Source: CAYMCQ01 sp964389025
GTDB lineage: Bacteria > Verrucomicrobiota > Verrucomicrobiia > Limisphaerales > CAYMCQ01
Assembly: GCA_964389025.1 (NCBI GenBank)
Contig: CAYMCQ010000097.1
Coordinates: 1 to 13,486, forward strand
Direction of reading: 5' to 3'
Length of the DNA stretch: 13,486 nucleotides
Every line of letters starts with the position of its first letter. Position 1 is the stretch's first letter. The position numbers were made by a program, and so were the translations under genes. Positions 1-7,212 of the stretch are shown one piece after another. The notes below the pieces were generated by a model, which was not told the origin of the DNA, did not search any database, and saw only the letters and a program-made list of their open reading frames with translations.

Positions 1-137
1 CGCATTCATGAGGAACCGAACACTCAAAGTATGGGGGAACTGTCAAGATGCACACTTTGTCGGCGCGGGAGTAGATATTTGACTGTCCGCAGTTCTTTGA
101 GCAGTATTTTTCACCCGGAACGACCCTGAAAAATCCC
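1..137. other. 5' flank with no assignable gene
   Basis: No gene is recognisable before the cupin start. A 24-codon open frame begins at an ATG at 9 and ends in a TGA at 81-83, but it has no family signature and I do not call it. The only usable signal is the promoter-like pair listed separately. Confidence 0.5.
79..107 (+). promoter_or_regulatory. Candidate sigma-70-type promoter for the cupin/MFS unit
   Basis: A TTGACT hexamer (79-84) matches the -35 consensus at five of six positions. It lies 17 nt before CAGTAT (102-107), which keeps the A2, A5 and T6 positions of the -10 consensus. Transcription would start near 113-116 and give a leader of about 25 nt before the ATG at 138. The -10 element is weak, so this is only a candidate. 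Confidence 0.4.
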
Positions 138-614
138 ATGAACAAAATCAATCTCAGCCAGGTCCCAGTCGAGGAAACCATTTCGCCAAAAGGCCGCTTC
201 AAACTTTCATATCAGGATATTTCGCAGGCGATGCTCGGCAAACGCCCGTCCACCGCCGAACATCCGCATCCGTTTGAAGTTGAACTCGTGAAATTGCCAC
301 CGCGCGCGGTGAACTATCCGTATCATTCGCATTCCGCACGGTGGAAATTTTATCTCTTCATCGTTGGGCGCGGCCAGATGCGCTCGCTGGACGGCCTGAC
401 GGAAGTTCGAGAAGGCGATTGCCTGATGGTTCCGCCGAACGAGCCGCACCAATTGATCAACACCGGCGCGAACGAACTGGTTTATTACGTCATCGCCAAC
501 AACGTTATTTCCGACGTTTGTTACTATCCCGACAGTGACAAATGGAAATTTGCCGGACAGCCAAAAGCATTCCGCGTCAGGAACTCGTTGGACTACTACG
601 ACAGCGAAGAATAA
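138..614 (+). CDS. Small single-domain cupin protein
   Basis: The 158-aa product is a single cupin barrel, close in length to stand-alone cupin_2 proteins. Cupin motif 1 is visible as H63-S-H65 followed by G77-R-G79, and motif 2 as G93, P99-P100, H104 and N108. The glutamate usually found three or four residues after HxH is missing (the stretch reads S-A-R-W-K). The likely metal ligands are therefore H63, H65 and H104, with the fourth absent or replaced. The C-terminus is rich in Tyr and acidic residues. No signal peptide or membrane segment is present, so it is probably cytosolic. No clear Shine-Dalgarno precedes the ATG at 138. The MFS transporter starts 40 nt downstream, so the two may be co-transcribed and act on the same compound. 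The substrate cannot be read from the sequence: cupins of this shape include small dioxygenases, isomerases and ligand sensors. Confidence 0.85.
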   Translation: MNKINLSQVPVEETISPKGRFKLSYQDISQAMLGKRPSTAEHPHPFEVELVKLPPRAVNYPYHSHSARWKFYLFIVGRGQMRSLDGLTEVREGDCLMVPPNEPHQLINTGANELVYYVIANNVISDVCYYPDSDKWKFAGQPKAFRVRNSLDYYDSEE

Positions 615-654
615 AAATTCTTGCTGTGCGCGCAGTGTCCTCTAAACCTCTGGC

Positions 655-2133
655 ATGAACGCCACGGAAAAACGCCCGCTCACAACTGTTCAATGGCTGA
701 TTGTTCTCATCGCAATCATCGGTTTCGCCTTCGACATTTATGAACTGCTCATGTTGCCGCTCATCATCAAGCCGGCGCTGGCAGCGCTGGGTGGTCTCGG
801 GCCAGACGGCCTGCCGGCGCTCGTGCCCGGCTCGCCTGAATATGTCCAATGGGCACGCACGCTGTTCTTCGTCCCCGCGATTGCCGGTGGTGTGTTTGGT
901 TTGCTCGGCGGTTATCTCACCGACCGGCTTGGACGCAGGCGGGTGCTCACGTTCAGCATTTTGCTCTATGCGTTTTCAGCTTTTGCCGCCGGCTATGCGA
1001 CGTCGCTGACGCAATTGCTTGTGTTTCGGTGTCTGGTGTTCATCGGTGTGTGCGTGGAATTCGTGGCTGCCGTGGCGTGGCTGGCGGAATTGTTCCCCGA
1101 CCGCGACCAGCGCGAAAAAGTTCTCGGCTTCACGCAGGCGTTCTCGTCGTTCGGCGGCCTGATGGTCGGCGCCATGAACGTCCTCGCAGCGAACATCGCC
1201 ATGCACCTGCCAGCGATCCATGGTGGACATGAAGCGTGGCGCTACACGCTCATCTCCGGCGTCATCCCGGCCATTCCGCTGATCCTCATCCGCCCGTTCC
1301 TGCCGGAATCGCCTGCCTGGAAAGCCAAACGCGAGGCAGGGCAACTCAAGCGGCCAAGCATTCTTGAACTGTTCAGTCCGGAACTGCGGCGAACGACCGT
1401 GCTGACGACGCTTGTTTTCGCCGCCAGCTACGGAATTGCGTTTGGCGCCATTCAGCAATTGCCGCAAATTCTCGGCGCACAGCGCGTCGGCACGCCAACC
1501 GAGGCCGGCCATTCGGCGATGATCACCACAGCCAAGTCCGCTGTTGGCAAGGCCGTCGCCGCCGCCAAAGAAGCCAGCCAACCCGAGCTTTCCCCCGCGA
1601 AGAAACGCCAGATCGCCGGTAATGCTTCCGACGAAGCCGTGGCCAAGGTGACGATTTGGCAGGAAGTCGGCGGGCTTGCAGGGCGGTTCATTTTCGCGAT
1701 GATTGCGGTGCTCTTCATCAGTCGCCGGGCGTTGCTGCGCGTGTTCCAGATTCCGGCGCTCATTTTTGTTCCGCTGCTGTTCTGGTGGATTTCCACCTCG
1801 CTCGGCAACGCCGACACGCTGACGTGGATCAAGATCGGAATTTTCGTCGCGGGCATGTTCACCATCGCGCAATTCAGCTTCTGGGGAAATTACATCCCGC
1901 TTGTGTTCCCGCTGCACCTGCGCGGCACGGGCGAAAGTTTCGCGGCAAACATCGGTGGGCGCGTGCTCGGCACGGCAGCGGCGTGGATCACGATCACGCT
2001 CTCAGCGTCCGCTCCACCCAGCCCGGCGAAAATCGCGATCGCCGGCGCGTGCGTGGCGGGCGGCTACGCGCTCATCGGCGCGATTCTGACGAAGTGGTTG
2101 CCCGAGCCAAAACAGGAAACGTTGACGGAATGA
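655..2133 (+). CDS. Major facilitator superfamily (MFS) transporter
   Basis: This 492-aa integral membrane protein has the layout of an MFS secondary transporter. TM1 (about residues 11-37) carries charged residues D27 and E30, which could take part in proton coupling. The TM2-TM3 loop holds the MFS signature motif A, GGYLTDRLGRRR (85-96). A PESPAWKAKR stretch (217-226) resembles the PESPR motif at the end of the N-terminal six-helix bundle in the sugar and aromatic-acid transporter branches. The hydrophilic, Ala/Lys-rich region at about 281-330, just after TM7, is longer than usual for that position. The substrate is unknown; metabolite:H+ symport is the family expectation. The gene follows the cupin gene by 40 nt on the same strand. 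The ATG at 655 has no strong ribosome-binding site, but the first helix begins properly after it. Confidence 0.88.
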   Translation: MNATEKRPLTTVQWLIVLIAIIGFAFDIYELLMLPLIIKPALAALGGLGPDGLPALVPGSPEYVQWARTLFFVPAIAGGVFGLLGGYLTDRLGRRRVLTFSILLYAFSAFAAGYATSLTQLLVFRCLVFIGVCVEFVAAVAWLAELFPDRDQREKVLGFTQAFSSFGGLMVGAMNVLAANIAMHLPAIHGGHEAWRYTLISGVIPAIPLILIRPFLPESPAWKAKREAGQLKRPSILELFSPELRRTTVLTTLVFAASYGIAFGAIQQLPQILGAQRVGTPTEAGHSAMITTAKSAVGKAVAAAKEASQPELSPAKKRQIAGNASDEAVAKVTIWQEVGGLAGRFIFAMIAVLFISRRALLRVFQIPALIFVPLLFWWISTSLGNADTLTWIKIGIFVAGMFTIAQFSFWGNYIPLVFPLHLRGTGESFAANIGGRVLGTAAAWITITLSASAPPSPAKIAIAGACVAGGYALIGAILTKWLPEPKQETLTE

Positions 2134-2147
2134 AGTTTCCGTCGGAG

Positions 2148-2212
2148 GGCGGAGTTTCACGACGCCCCAACTTTCCAAGCGAAATAGAATTAGCGCGTCG
2201 TGGAACTCCGCC
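2148..2212. repeat. Long palindromic (MITE/REP-like) repeat
   Basis: Two 18-nt arms, 2148-2165 and 2195-2212, are reverse complements with one mismatch, which can form a G-U pair in RNA. They flank a 29-nt loop. The left arm reads GGCGGAGTTTCACGACGC. No T-run follows either arm, so a simple intrinsic terminator is unlikely. The size and perfection suggest an interspersed palindromic repeat lying 14 nt after the MFS stop codon. It may still stabilise the 3' end of the MFS mRNA. Confidence 0.75.
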
Positions 2213-2248
2213 ATCTGAGCATGGAAAATAATTTCCTGAAAACACCCG

Positions 2249-2277
2249 TTGCATTCGCCGGGACTTTGACGCATTCT
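2249..2277 (+). promoter_or_regulatory. Weak candidate promoter for the transaldolase gene
   Basis: TTGCAT (2249-2254) and CATTCT (2272-2277) are separated by 17 nt and lie about 60 nt before the transaldolase ATG. The match to the -10 consensus is poor. The call rests mainly on position: the gap after the MFS gene is 203 nt and contains a palindrome, so a separate promoter is expected. Confidence 0.22.
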
Positions 2278-2336
2278 CGCCGAAACCCCCGTCCTCCGCA
2301 GCATCACTGCCGAGGGTGGAAACCGAAGGAAAATTT

Positions 2337-3335
2337 ATGAGCGCTGTTGCTGAAATGACAAAACTGCAGACCTCGCAGGCAGTTACCCAACTCGACCAAC
2401 TCAAAAAGTTCACGACAGTCGTCGCCGACACCGGCGACTTTGCGACGCTCAAGCAATTCGCGCCGCGCGACGCCACCACGAACCCATCGCTCATCCTCAA
2501 GGCCGCGCAGATGCCCGAATATAAATACCTCCTCGACAAAGCCATCGCCGACAATCGCAACGCCAACCTCAGCCGCGAAGAGACGGTCGAGGAGATCATG
2601 GATACATTGCTCGTCATGTTCGGCTGCGAGATTTTGAAGATCGTGCCGGGTCGCGTTTCCACCGAGACGGACGCCCGCCTTTCGTTCGACACCGAAGGGT
2701 TGTTGCACAAGGCGCTGAAGTTCATCCGGATTTATAAAAAGAACGGGATTCAGCGCGAGCGCGTCCTCGTCAAGATCGCGACGACTTGGGAAGGCATCAA
2801 GGCCGCGGAGTTTTTGCAGAAGCAGGAAATCAATTGCAATCTCACGCTGCTCTTCTCGCTGCCGCAAGCCGTCGCGTGCGCCGAGGCGAAGATCAAACTC
2901 ATCTCGCCGTTCGTGGGCCGCATCCTCGACTGGTATAAGAAAAACACCGGCAAGGATTACGCGCCGGCAGAAGACCCCGGCGTGGTTTCGGTGAAGGAAA
3001 TTTATTCCTACTACAAAAAGTTCGGCCACGAAACCGAAGTCATGGGCGCGAGCTTCCGCAACAAGGGCGAAATCCTCGAACTTGCCGGCTGCGATCTGCT
3101 GACGATCAGCCCCAACCTGCTTGCCGAGTTGAAAAACAGCACCGACCCCGTCGAACGCAAACTCAGTCCTGAGATCGCAAGGCAGAGCAAGATCGAGAAG
3201 CTTCCGCTCGACGAAAAGAAATTCCGCTGGTTGTTCAACGAGAACGCGATGGGCACGGAGAAAACCGCCGAGGGCCTGCGCATGTTCAACGCCGACGCGG
3301 TGAAGCTGGAGCAATTCATCGCGGCGAAACTTTGA
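2337..3335 (+). CDS. tal: Transaldolase, TalB type
   Basis: This cytosolic enzyme of the non-oxidative pentose phosphate pathway transfers dihydroxyacetone from sedoheptulose 7-phosphate to glyceraldehyde 3-phosphate, giving erythrose 4-phosphate and fructose 6-phosphate. The 332-aa protein is collinear with the roughly 317-aa E. coli TalB. The Schiff-base lysine is K146 (in VLVKIATTW), and the catalytic acids are D31 (in VVADTGD) and E110 (in RVSTETDARLS). All three are shifted by 14 residues from the E. coli D17, E96 and K132. The conserved DATTNPSLIL, CNLTLLFS, SPFVGRILDWY and MGASFRN blocks are present. I place the start at ATG 2337 because GAAGGA (2325-2330) sits 6 nt upstream. A GTG at 2316 in the same frame would add seven residues but has no such site. 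The gene stands alone between an MFS gene and a repeat element. Confidence 0.97.
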   Translation: MSAVAEMTKLQTSQAVTQLDQLKKFTTVVADTGDFATLKQFAPRDATTNPSLILKAAQMPEYKYLLDKAIADNRNANLSREETVEEIMDTLLVMFGCEILKIVPGRVSTETDARLSFDTEGLLHKALKFIRIYKKNGIQRERVLVKIATTWEGIKAAEFLQKQEINCNLTLLFSLPQAVACAEAKIKLISPFVGRILDWYKKNTGKDYAPAEDPGVVSVKEIYSYYKKFGHETEVMGASFRNKGEILELAGCDLLTISPNLLAELKNSTDPVERKLSPEIARQSKIEKLPLDEKKFRWLFNENAMGTEKTAEGLRMFNADAVKLEQFIAAKL

Positions 3336-3401
3336 GGCGAGCGCGGATGTTTTAGCACCGTAGGCGCGGCATCTTTGTAGTTATCCGACCAAACACAATT
3401 C

Positions 3402-3515
3402 AAGCTTCGTCAGGAGCGACATCATCGGGAAAAGAAACGGAAATATGCCGCCCCGACAGGGCTGGAGATTTTATCGTTCGTTTCGACTATGAAGATTCCG
3501 CTCCTGACGGAGCTT
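3402..3515. repeat. Inverted-repeat element with CGTCAGGAGCG arms
   Basis: Arms at 3402-3418 and 3499-3515 (17 nt each) are reverse complements with one mismatch and flank 80 nt. The left arm reads AAGCTTCGTCAGGAGCG. The interior holds a second short palindromic stretch at about 3450-3462 (GCCC/GGGC). A diverged copy of the arm's inner part may lie at about 3358-3375 (GGCGCGGCATC compared with GGAGCGACATC). From memory, repeats of the type CAGGAGCGACAT with CCGACAGGGC interiors recur in Verrucomicrobiota and related genomes, but I cannot check copy number here. The right half overlaps the end of the DoxX-like gene. Confidence 0.65.
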
Positions 3516-3875
3516 GCAGCGTTGCAAGCACGTCCAATAGACCCACGCGATAAAAACGATCTGCAAGGGAAGTCGCGCCCAAAGAAGCCAGCTCGGAAAG
3601 GAATCGCCCATCCCTTGAAGTGCGATATGAATGTTAGCCGGGAACACGGCAATCAGAAGCGCGATGAGACCCCAACCTGCAAATCTCCGCGTCGCGGGAA
3701 TGAGGGCGCCGATGCCACCGGCGATTTCGACTGCGCCGCTGAGATAAATCAGTCCAAGTGGCCACGGCAAATAGGGCGGCATTATCGAGAGGTAGAATTT
3801 CGGCGAAACAAAATGGTTCGCTCCGGCTGCAACGAAGAACACAACCAAAAGCCAGCGTGATATTTTTTTAGGCAT
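3471..3875 (-). CDS. DoxX-like small membrane protein
   Basis: The 134-aa product is a four-helix membrane protein of the DoxX-like type. Recognisable family features are an N-terminal helix ending in AAGANHFVSP (16-25), MPPYLPWPL (32-40), a glycine-rich helix with SGAVEIAGGIGALIP (46-60), RRFAGWGLIALLIAVFPANI (63-82), and a final helix around LPLQIVFIAWVYW. The function of the family is loosely defined; members are linked to redox and thiol stress, and none of that can be read here. I use the ATG at 3875. A TTG at 3890 in the same frame would add five residues. The last 14 or so codons, from K121 on, are read from the arm and interior of the repeat element at 3402-3515, so the hydrophilic tail is not part of the family fold. 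The gene is convergent with the transaldolase gene and probably monocistronic. Confidence 0.85.
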   Translation of the reverse strand: MPKKISRWLLVVFFVAAGANHFVSPKFYLSIMPPYLPWPLGLIYLSGAVEIAGGIGALIPATRRFAGWGLIALLIAVFPANIHIALQGMGDSFPSWLLWARLPLQIVFIAWVYWTCLQRCKLRQERNLHSRNER

Positions 3876-3947
3876 TGCCCGGTCTTTCAAACGAATTAGA
3901 GATTACCTTACTACAGGCACTTCTCGACAAATTTTTTTAACGAAATA

Positions 3948-4487
3948 ATGTTCAAAGCCATGATCTGCCTCACGAACAAAGAGTGCCTCGAGTGGTTAGA
4001 GGCTCGTGACATTGATGGAGTATCCGCAGAGGGCTGGCCGGAAGTGGTCGGTGATTACGAAGTTTTCTTTGCCGCCCCAACGGAGGCGCGTGCTCAAGGT
4101 CTACTTGCTCGTGATCTGGTGGCTTGGGTTGGCGAGTTTGAGACAGCGCTCTTTTGGCTTTCGGACTGGCCGGCCTACAAGTTAGACGAGATGGCTATTG
4201 CATTGAGCTTGCGGCGTGCGCACGGAGAACAGCGGTGGCTCATTGACGCACCCGGTCATGTCTTCGAATTCAAAGAGCGTGACGAATTGGTAGGCTGGGT
4301 TTCTTTGATGATGAGTTTTGGATGGGACGGGCATTTGTTCACATCACCATTTCGCAGCAGTATGTTCCAGACTTCCCACGAGGATTTTGTCTGGGTCGTT
4401 ACGTCTGATCTACAGCAGTTCGCCGAGGCTCGAAAGTTTGTTCGCAAATATGAAGTCGAGATTTACCGGGAGACAGAGGTGGCCTAA
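3948..4487 (+). CDS. Unassigned tryptophan-rich acidic protein
   Basis: I do not recognise this 179-aa protein. It has no signal peptide or membrane helix, about nine tryptophans, and many acidic residues, so it looks like a compact soluble protein. Local pieces such as CLEWLEARDIDG near the N-terminus and SFGWDGHLFTSPF in the C-terminal half have the order of a folded globular domain rather than of a random frame. Its base composition looks AT-richer than that of its neighbours, which may point to a separate origin. The ATG at 3948 is used; an ATG at 3960 would remove four residues. No good ribosome-binding site is seen before either, though an A/T-rich leader with a T-run lies just upstream. 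It stands alone between the DoxX-like gene and a gene remnant. Confidence 0.65.
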   Translation: MFKAMICLTNKECLEWLEARDIDGVSAEGWPEVVGDYEVFFAAPTEARAQGLLARDLVAWVGEFETALFWLSDWPAYKLDEMAIALSLRRAHGEQRWLIDAPGHVFEFKERDELVGWVSLMMSFGWDGHLFTSPFRSSMFQTSHEDFVWVVTSDLQQFAEARKFVRKYEVEIYRETEVA

Positions 4488-4520
4488 ATCCCGATAGACT
4501 GGAAACATCTTCACCGCTGA

Positions 4521-4652
4521 CTACCCGCTCTTTCTCCGATACGGCAATTCTCGCGGCTTGCGGTATTTCACGCCGACGAATTTGTCCGCGTCGCGGTCGC
4601 TGATGATCTTTTCCTTGTCGTCGTCCCAGACGATTTTGCTTTCACGTGCGGG
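4521..4652 (-). pseudogene. 3' remnant of a probable Gfo/Idh/MocA-family oxidoreductase
   Basis: Read on the minus strand, this stretch gives about 43 codons ending in a TAG (4523-4521). It holds SKIVWDDDKEKIISDRD followed by the closing segment KYRKPRELPYR. The spacing of an I-x-W-D block, an acidic D-x-D-A block and a final Y-R-x-P-x-x-L is how NAD(P)-dependent oxidoreductases of the Gfo/Idh/MocA family in this phylum commonly end. Nothing upstream in that frame resembles the Rossmann domain, and a stop codon appears after another 110 nt or so, at about 4760. This is therefore only the tail of a lost gene. The family call rests on motif memory of a short segment and is tentative. Confidence 0.5.
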
Positions 4653-4743
4653 AAACGTTCGTCGCCGCCGGAAACCGGTTGTGATTGTCCGCTGGATTTC
4701 ACGGGTTGCAGTTTGCGGTGCTTTGGTGACAATGTGGCAACGT

Positions 4744-6726
4744 ATGAAATTACCGTATCATTGGATTGGCCTGTGCCTGCTGGCGGCGGCCATCGGACGC
4801 GCCGAGACTGGCAGCCGGACGAACTACTACCTGAGCTTGTCGCAACGTCTGGAGCGTCAGCATTTGCAGGCCACGCACGAAGCGCGGCTGCGTTTTGCGC
4901 AGGAACGCCGCCCGCCGCCTGACCATGGTCTTTACGAGGATTGCCGCGCCATCATCCATTCGCGCGCCCAGGATGCCAAACACGCGAAAGACACGCGACA
5001 GGAGTTACTGGCCGCAGCGCAGAAAACGGGCATCCGCGTCGTGATGATGACGGACCGTCGTGGCCCCAATCCGGAGTCCTTGCGCGGCCTGCATGACGGC
5101 GTGCTGCATATCGCCGGCTCCGAAACCGGCGAAGGAATTTTGTCGTTCCCGGATTTCGACCCGGACGGCAAGCCGATTCCGGGCAGTGACCTGCGTTTCT
5201 CAAGCCATGTCGAGGAAGGCAACCCGGCGGATGCAACGGGCATGGCCGGCATGGAGATTTACAACCGCCACACCGACTCTGTCCTGGAGAAGCGGTTCGA
5301 ACAATATCTGGCTTCGGCGGCAGGTGATGCAAAGCGTTGGCAGGCGGTGGTGGATGACTTTCGTTCGTATCCGGATGAATTCTTTGGCGCGGGGATGGAT
5401 TATCACCCGGAGATTTTTGCCAGGTGGGACCAGGAAACCCAGAAGAAGCCGTTCACGGGAATTGCCGCCAACAAAGCGCATCAAAACGTCATCCGGCAGG
5501 GCGTGACCTTCGATCCCTACGAGGTCAGCTTCCGAAATCTGGTGACGCACATCCTTGCCCGGGGATTGACCGAGCCGCTCATCCGCGAAGCCTTGAAGGG
5601 CGGGCACGTCTATGTGGCGCATGACTGGCTCTGCGATCCCACCGGGTTCACGTTCGGCGCGGTGAACAATCTGGGAGTGTTTTCCATGGGCGATGCCGCG
5701 CCGATGCTGGGCAAGACGAGGGTCATGGCGATATTGCCGCTGGCGGCGAAGCTGCGCCTGATTCACAAGGGAACAGTCATCCATGAAACCACCGGCACGA
5801 ATCTGATTTTCGAGGCGAAGGAGCCCGGCCCCTATCGTGTCGAGGCGTGGCTGAAGGTGGGTGAGGAGGAGCGCCCGTGGATTTACTCCAACCCGGTGTA
5901 TCTGAACGCGCCTGATCTTGCGGACTTGCGACTGCCGTCCATGGCGGTTTCGCCGGAGGTGGTAACGCGCAAGGATATGACCTACCGGGAAGGCACCGAA
6001 GCGGACACCGCCAAACACAAACTGGACATTTACATTCCCAAAGGCAAAACGAACGCGCCGGTCTTTTTCTTCATTCATGGCGGCGCGTGGAAGTCCGGGG
6101 ACCGCGCACTATATCCGGCTTTGGGGAACCGCTACGCGCGGGAAGGTTATGTCACGGTCGTGCCGAGTTATCGACTGGCACCCAAGCACCCGCACCCGGC
6201 GCAGATCGAAGATGTCGCGGCGGCGTTCGCCTGGACCGTCCAGCACATCGCCGAGCACGGCGGCGACACCAACCGGCTCTATGTGGGCGGCCACTCAGCG
6301 GGCGGTCATCTGGCGGCTTTACTTAGTGTGGAGGAGCGATACCTGGCGGCGCATCAACTTTCGCCCAAGCTCATTCGCGGTGTGCTGGCGTTGAGCGGAG
6401 TTTACAATTTCACCATCGGGGAATCCCAAGATTCGGTGTTCGGCAAGGACCCGAAGGTCCGCCGCGACGCGTCGCCGCTGTTTCACGTCAAGGCCGGCGC
6501 GCCGCCGTTTCTGGTCACGTATTGCCAGTGGGATTATTTCAGTCTCCCGGCACAGGCGCGGCAGTTCCATAACGCTTTGCGGCAGGCTGGCGTAGGCGCG
6601 GAATTGGTCTATATCCCGGGTGAAAGTCACATTTCCGAAATGCTGAATGTCTCCAGCAAGAACGACCCCACCGTGGCGGCTGCTGTGAGGTTCATGAAAC
6701 AGAGCAGCAGCCAAAATAAATTTTAG
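4744..6726 (+). CDS. Secreted PHP-like domain fused to alpha/beta-hydrolase (esterase)
   Basis: This 660-aa protein begins with a signal peptide (residues 1-20, likely cleaved after GRA). The N-terminal half (about 60-390) resembles the PHP-type phosphoesterase proteins of this phylum: an H72-x4-D77-x2-H80 cluster, a VVMMTDRRG segment with D104 where PHP proteins have TDH, GSE (125-127), EIYNRHTD (171-178), ANKAHQN (242-248) and AHDWLCDPTG (292-301). Residues 425-655 form an esterase/lipase domain of the acetyl-esterase type, with the oxyanion loop HGGAW starting at H445, nucleophile S518 in GHSAGG, and probable acid D597 and base H629 (in GESHIS). The expected substrate is an acyl ester outside the cytoplasm. 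The ATG at 4744 is chosen for the signal peptide. The frame is open back to a start at 4558, but that part has no family signature and overlaps a remnant on the other strand. Confidence 0.85.
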   Translation: MKLPYHWIGLCLLAAAIGRAETGSRTNYYLSLSQRLERQHLQATHEARLRFAQERRPPPDHGLYEDCRAIIHSRAQDAKHAKDTRQELLAAAQKTGIRVVMMTDRRGPNPESLRGLHDGVLHIAGSETGEGILSFPDFDPDGKPIPGSDLRFSSHVEEGNPADATGMAGMEIYNRHTDSVLEKRFEQYLASAAGDAKRWQAVVDDFRSYPDEFFGAGMDYHPEIFARWDQETQKKPFTGIAANKAHQNVIRQGVTFDPYEVSFRNLVTHILARGLTEPLIREALKGGHVYVAHDWLCDPTGFTFGAVNNLGVFSMGDAAPMLGKTRVMAILPLAAKLRLIHKGTVIHETTGTNLIFEAKEPGPYRVEAWLKVGEEERPWIYSNPVYLNAPDLADLRLPSMAVSPEVVTRKDMTYREGTEADTAKHKLDIYIPKGKTNAPVFFFIHGGAWKSGDRALYPALGNRYAREGYVTVVPSYRLAPKHPHPAQIEDVAAAFAWTVQHIAEHGGDTNRLYVGGHSAGGHLAALLSVEERYLAAHQLSPKLIRGVLALSGVYNFTIGESQDSVFGKDPKVRRDASPLFHVKAGAPPFLVTYCQWDYFSLPAQARQFHNALRQAGVGAELVYIPGESHISEMLNVSSKNDPTVAAAVRFMKQSSSQNKF

Positions 6727-6746
6727 GATAGACGCGCGCTGTCACG

Positions 6747-6768
6747 TTTCCTTTTCGGAAATTATTTA
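6747..6768 (+). terminator. Weak hairpin after the esterase gene
   Basis: TTTCC (6747-6751) pairs with GGAAA (6757-6761) over a 5-nt loop and is followed by TTATTTA. It sits 20 nt after the esterase stop in a convergent gap. The stem has only five pairs, so termination is a guess from position. Confidence 0.25.
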
Positions 6769-6821
6769 TCCGGCGTGGATGACGGATTTCGATCAACCAG
6801 AATGTGGATTGCTCCAGAAAG

Positions 6822-7196
6822 CTAAAACCGCGGTCCGCTTTGAACCGCTTGGAACATCTTCGCGCGGAGTTCATACATTTCCTTCGTGTCGAGTTTGGGA
6901 TTTGCCGCAATAGCTTGATTCATCTGTTGGATCGCCACGCCGACGGCCTGTTTTTGCGCGTCGGTCATGGGGCGCTCGGCGATCAACGGAGCCAGGGTCC
7001 TGGCTGCTTCGGAATAATTCCCCGACTTGAGACTGTTGTTGACCGTCTCAATGGTCTTCTTCACCTCGGGTTCGGCGGTTTGAAATGACTGCTGAAGCGG
7101 TTGAGTTGCATCGGCCTTTGCCTCTTTTTTACAACTCGCCAGAAATAACGCCAAGGCTGTTACGGTAAGGAAGGAGAATAGAATTGAGGATTTCAT
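6822..7196 (-). CDS. Small lipoprotein
   Basis: The 124-aa product starts with a lipoprotein signal peptide: M-K, a hydrophobic stretch to about residue 18, then the lipobox L19-A-S-C22. It is expected to be lipid-anchored at C22. The rest is a soluble, mostly helical and Ala/Gln/Lys-rich domain without a recognised family. A phrase such as LKSGNYSEAARTLAPLIAERP (about 60-80) is reminiscent of a TPR-like helix pair. The open frame continues upstream to 7481, but that part is antisense-like and overlaps the pseudopilin; ATG 7196 is the start because the signal peptide begins there. It follows the pseudopilin gene by 16 nt, so the two are very probably co-transcribed. Confidence 0.8.
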   Translation of the reverse strand: MKSSILFSFLTVTALALFLASCKKEAKADATQPLQQSFQTAEPEVKKTIETVNNSLKSGNYSEAARTLAPLIAERPMTDAQKQAVGVAIQQMNQAIAANPKLDTKEMYELRAKMFQAVQSGPRF

Positions 7197-7212
7197 GGTT
7201 AGGATTTCCCGT

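Noticed and set aside
976..1917. 313-codon open frame on the minus strand
   Set aside because: It is antisense to the MFS transporter gene and has a composition rich in Arg, Glu and His typical of a shadow of a membrane protein gene.
2304..3314. 336-codon open frame on the minus strand
   Set aside because: It is antisense to the transaldolase gene, whose catalytic residues and ribosome-binding site are clear. The long frame is a by-product of GC-rich codon use.
4558..4743. N-terminal extension of the esterase reading frame
   Set aside because: It is low in family character, overlaps the oxidoreductase remnant on the other strand and precedes a proper signal peptide at ATG 4744.
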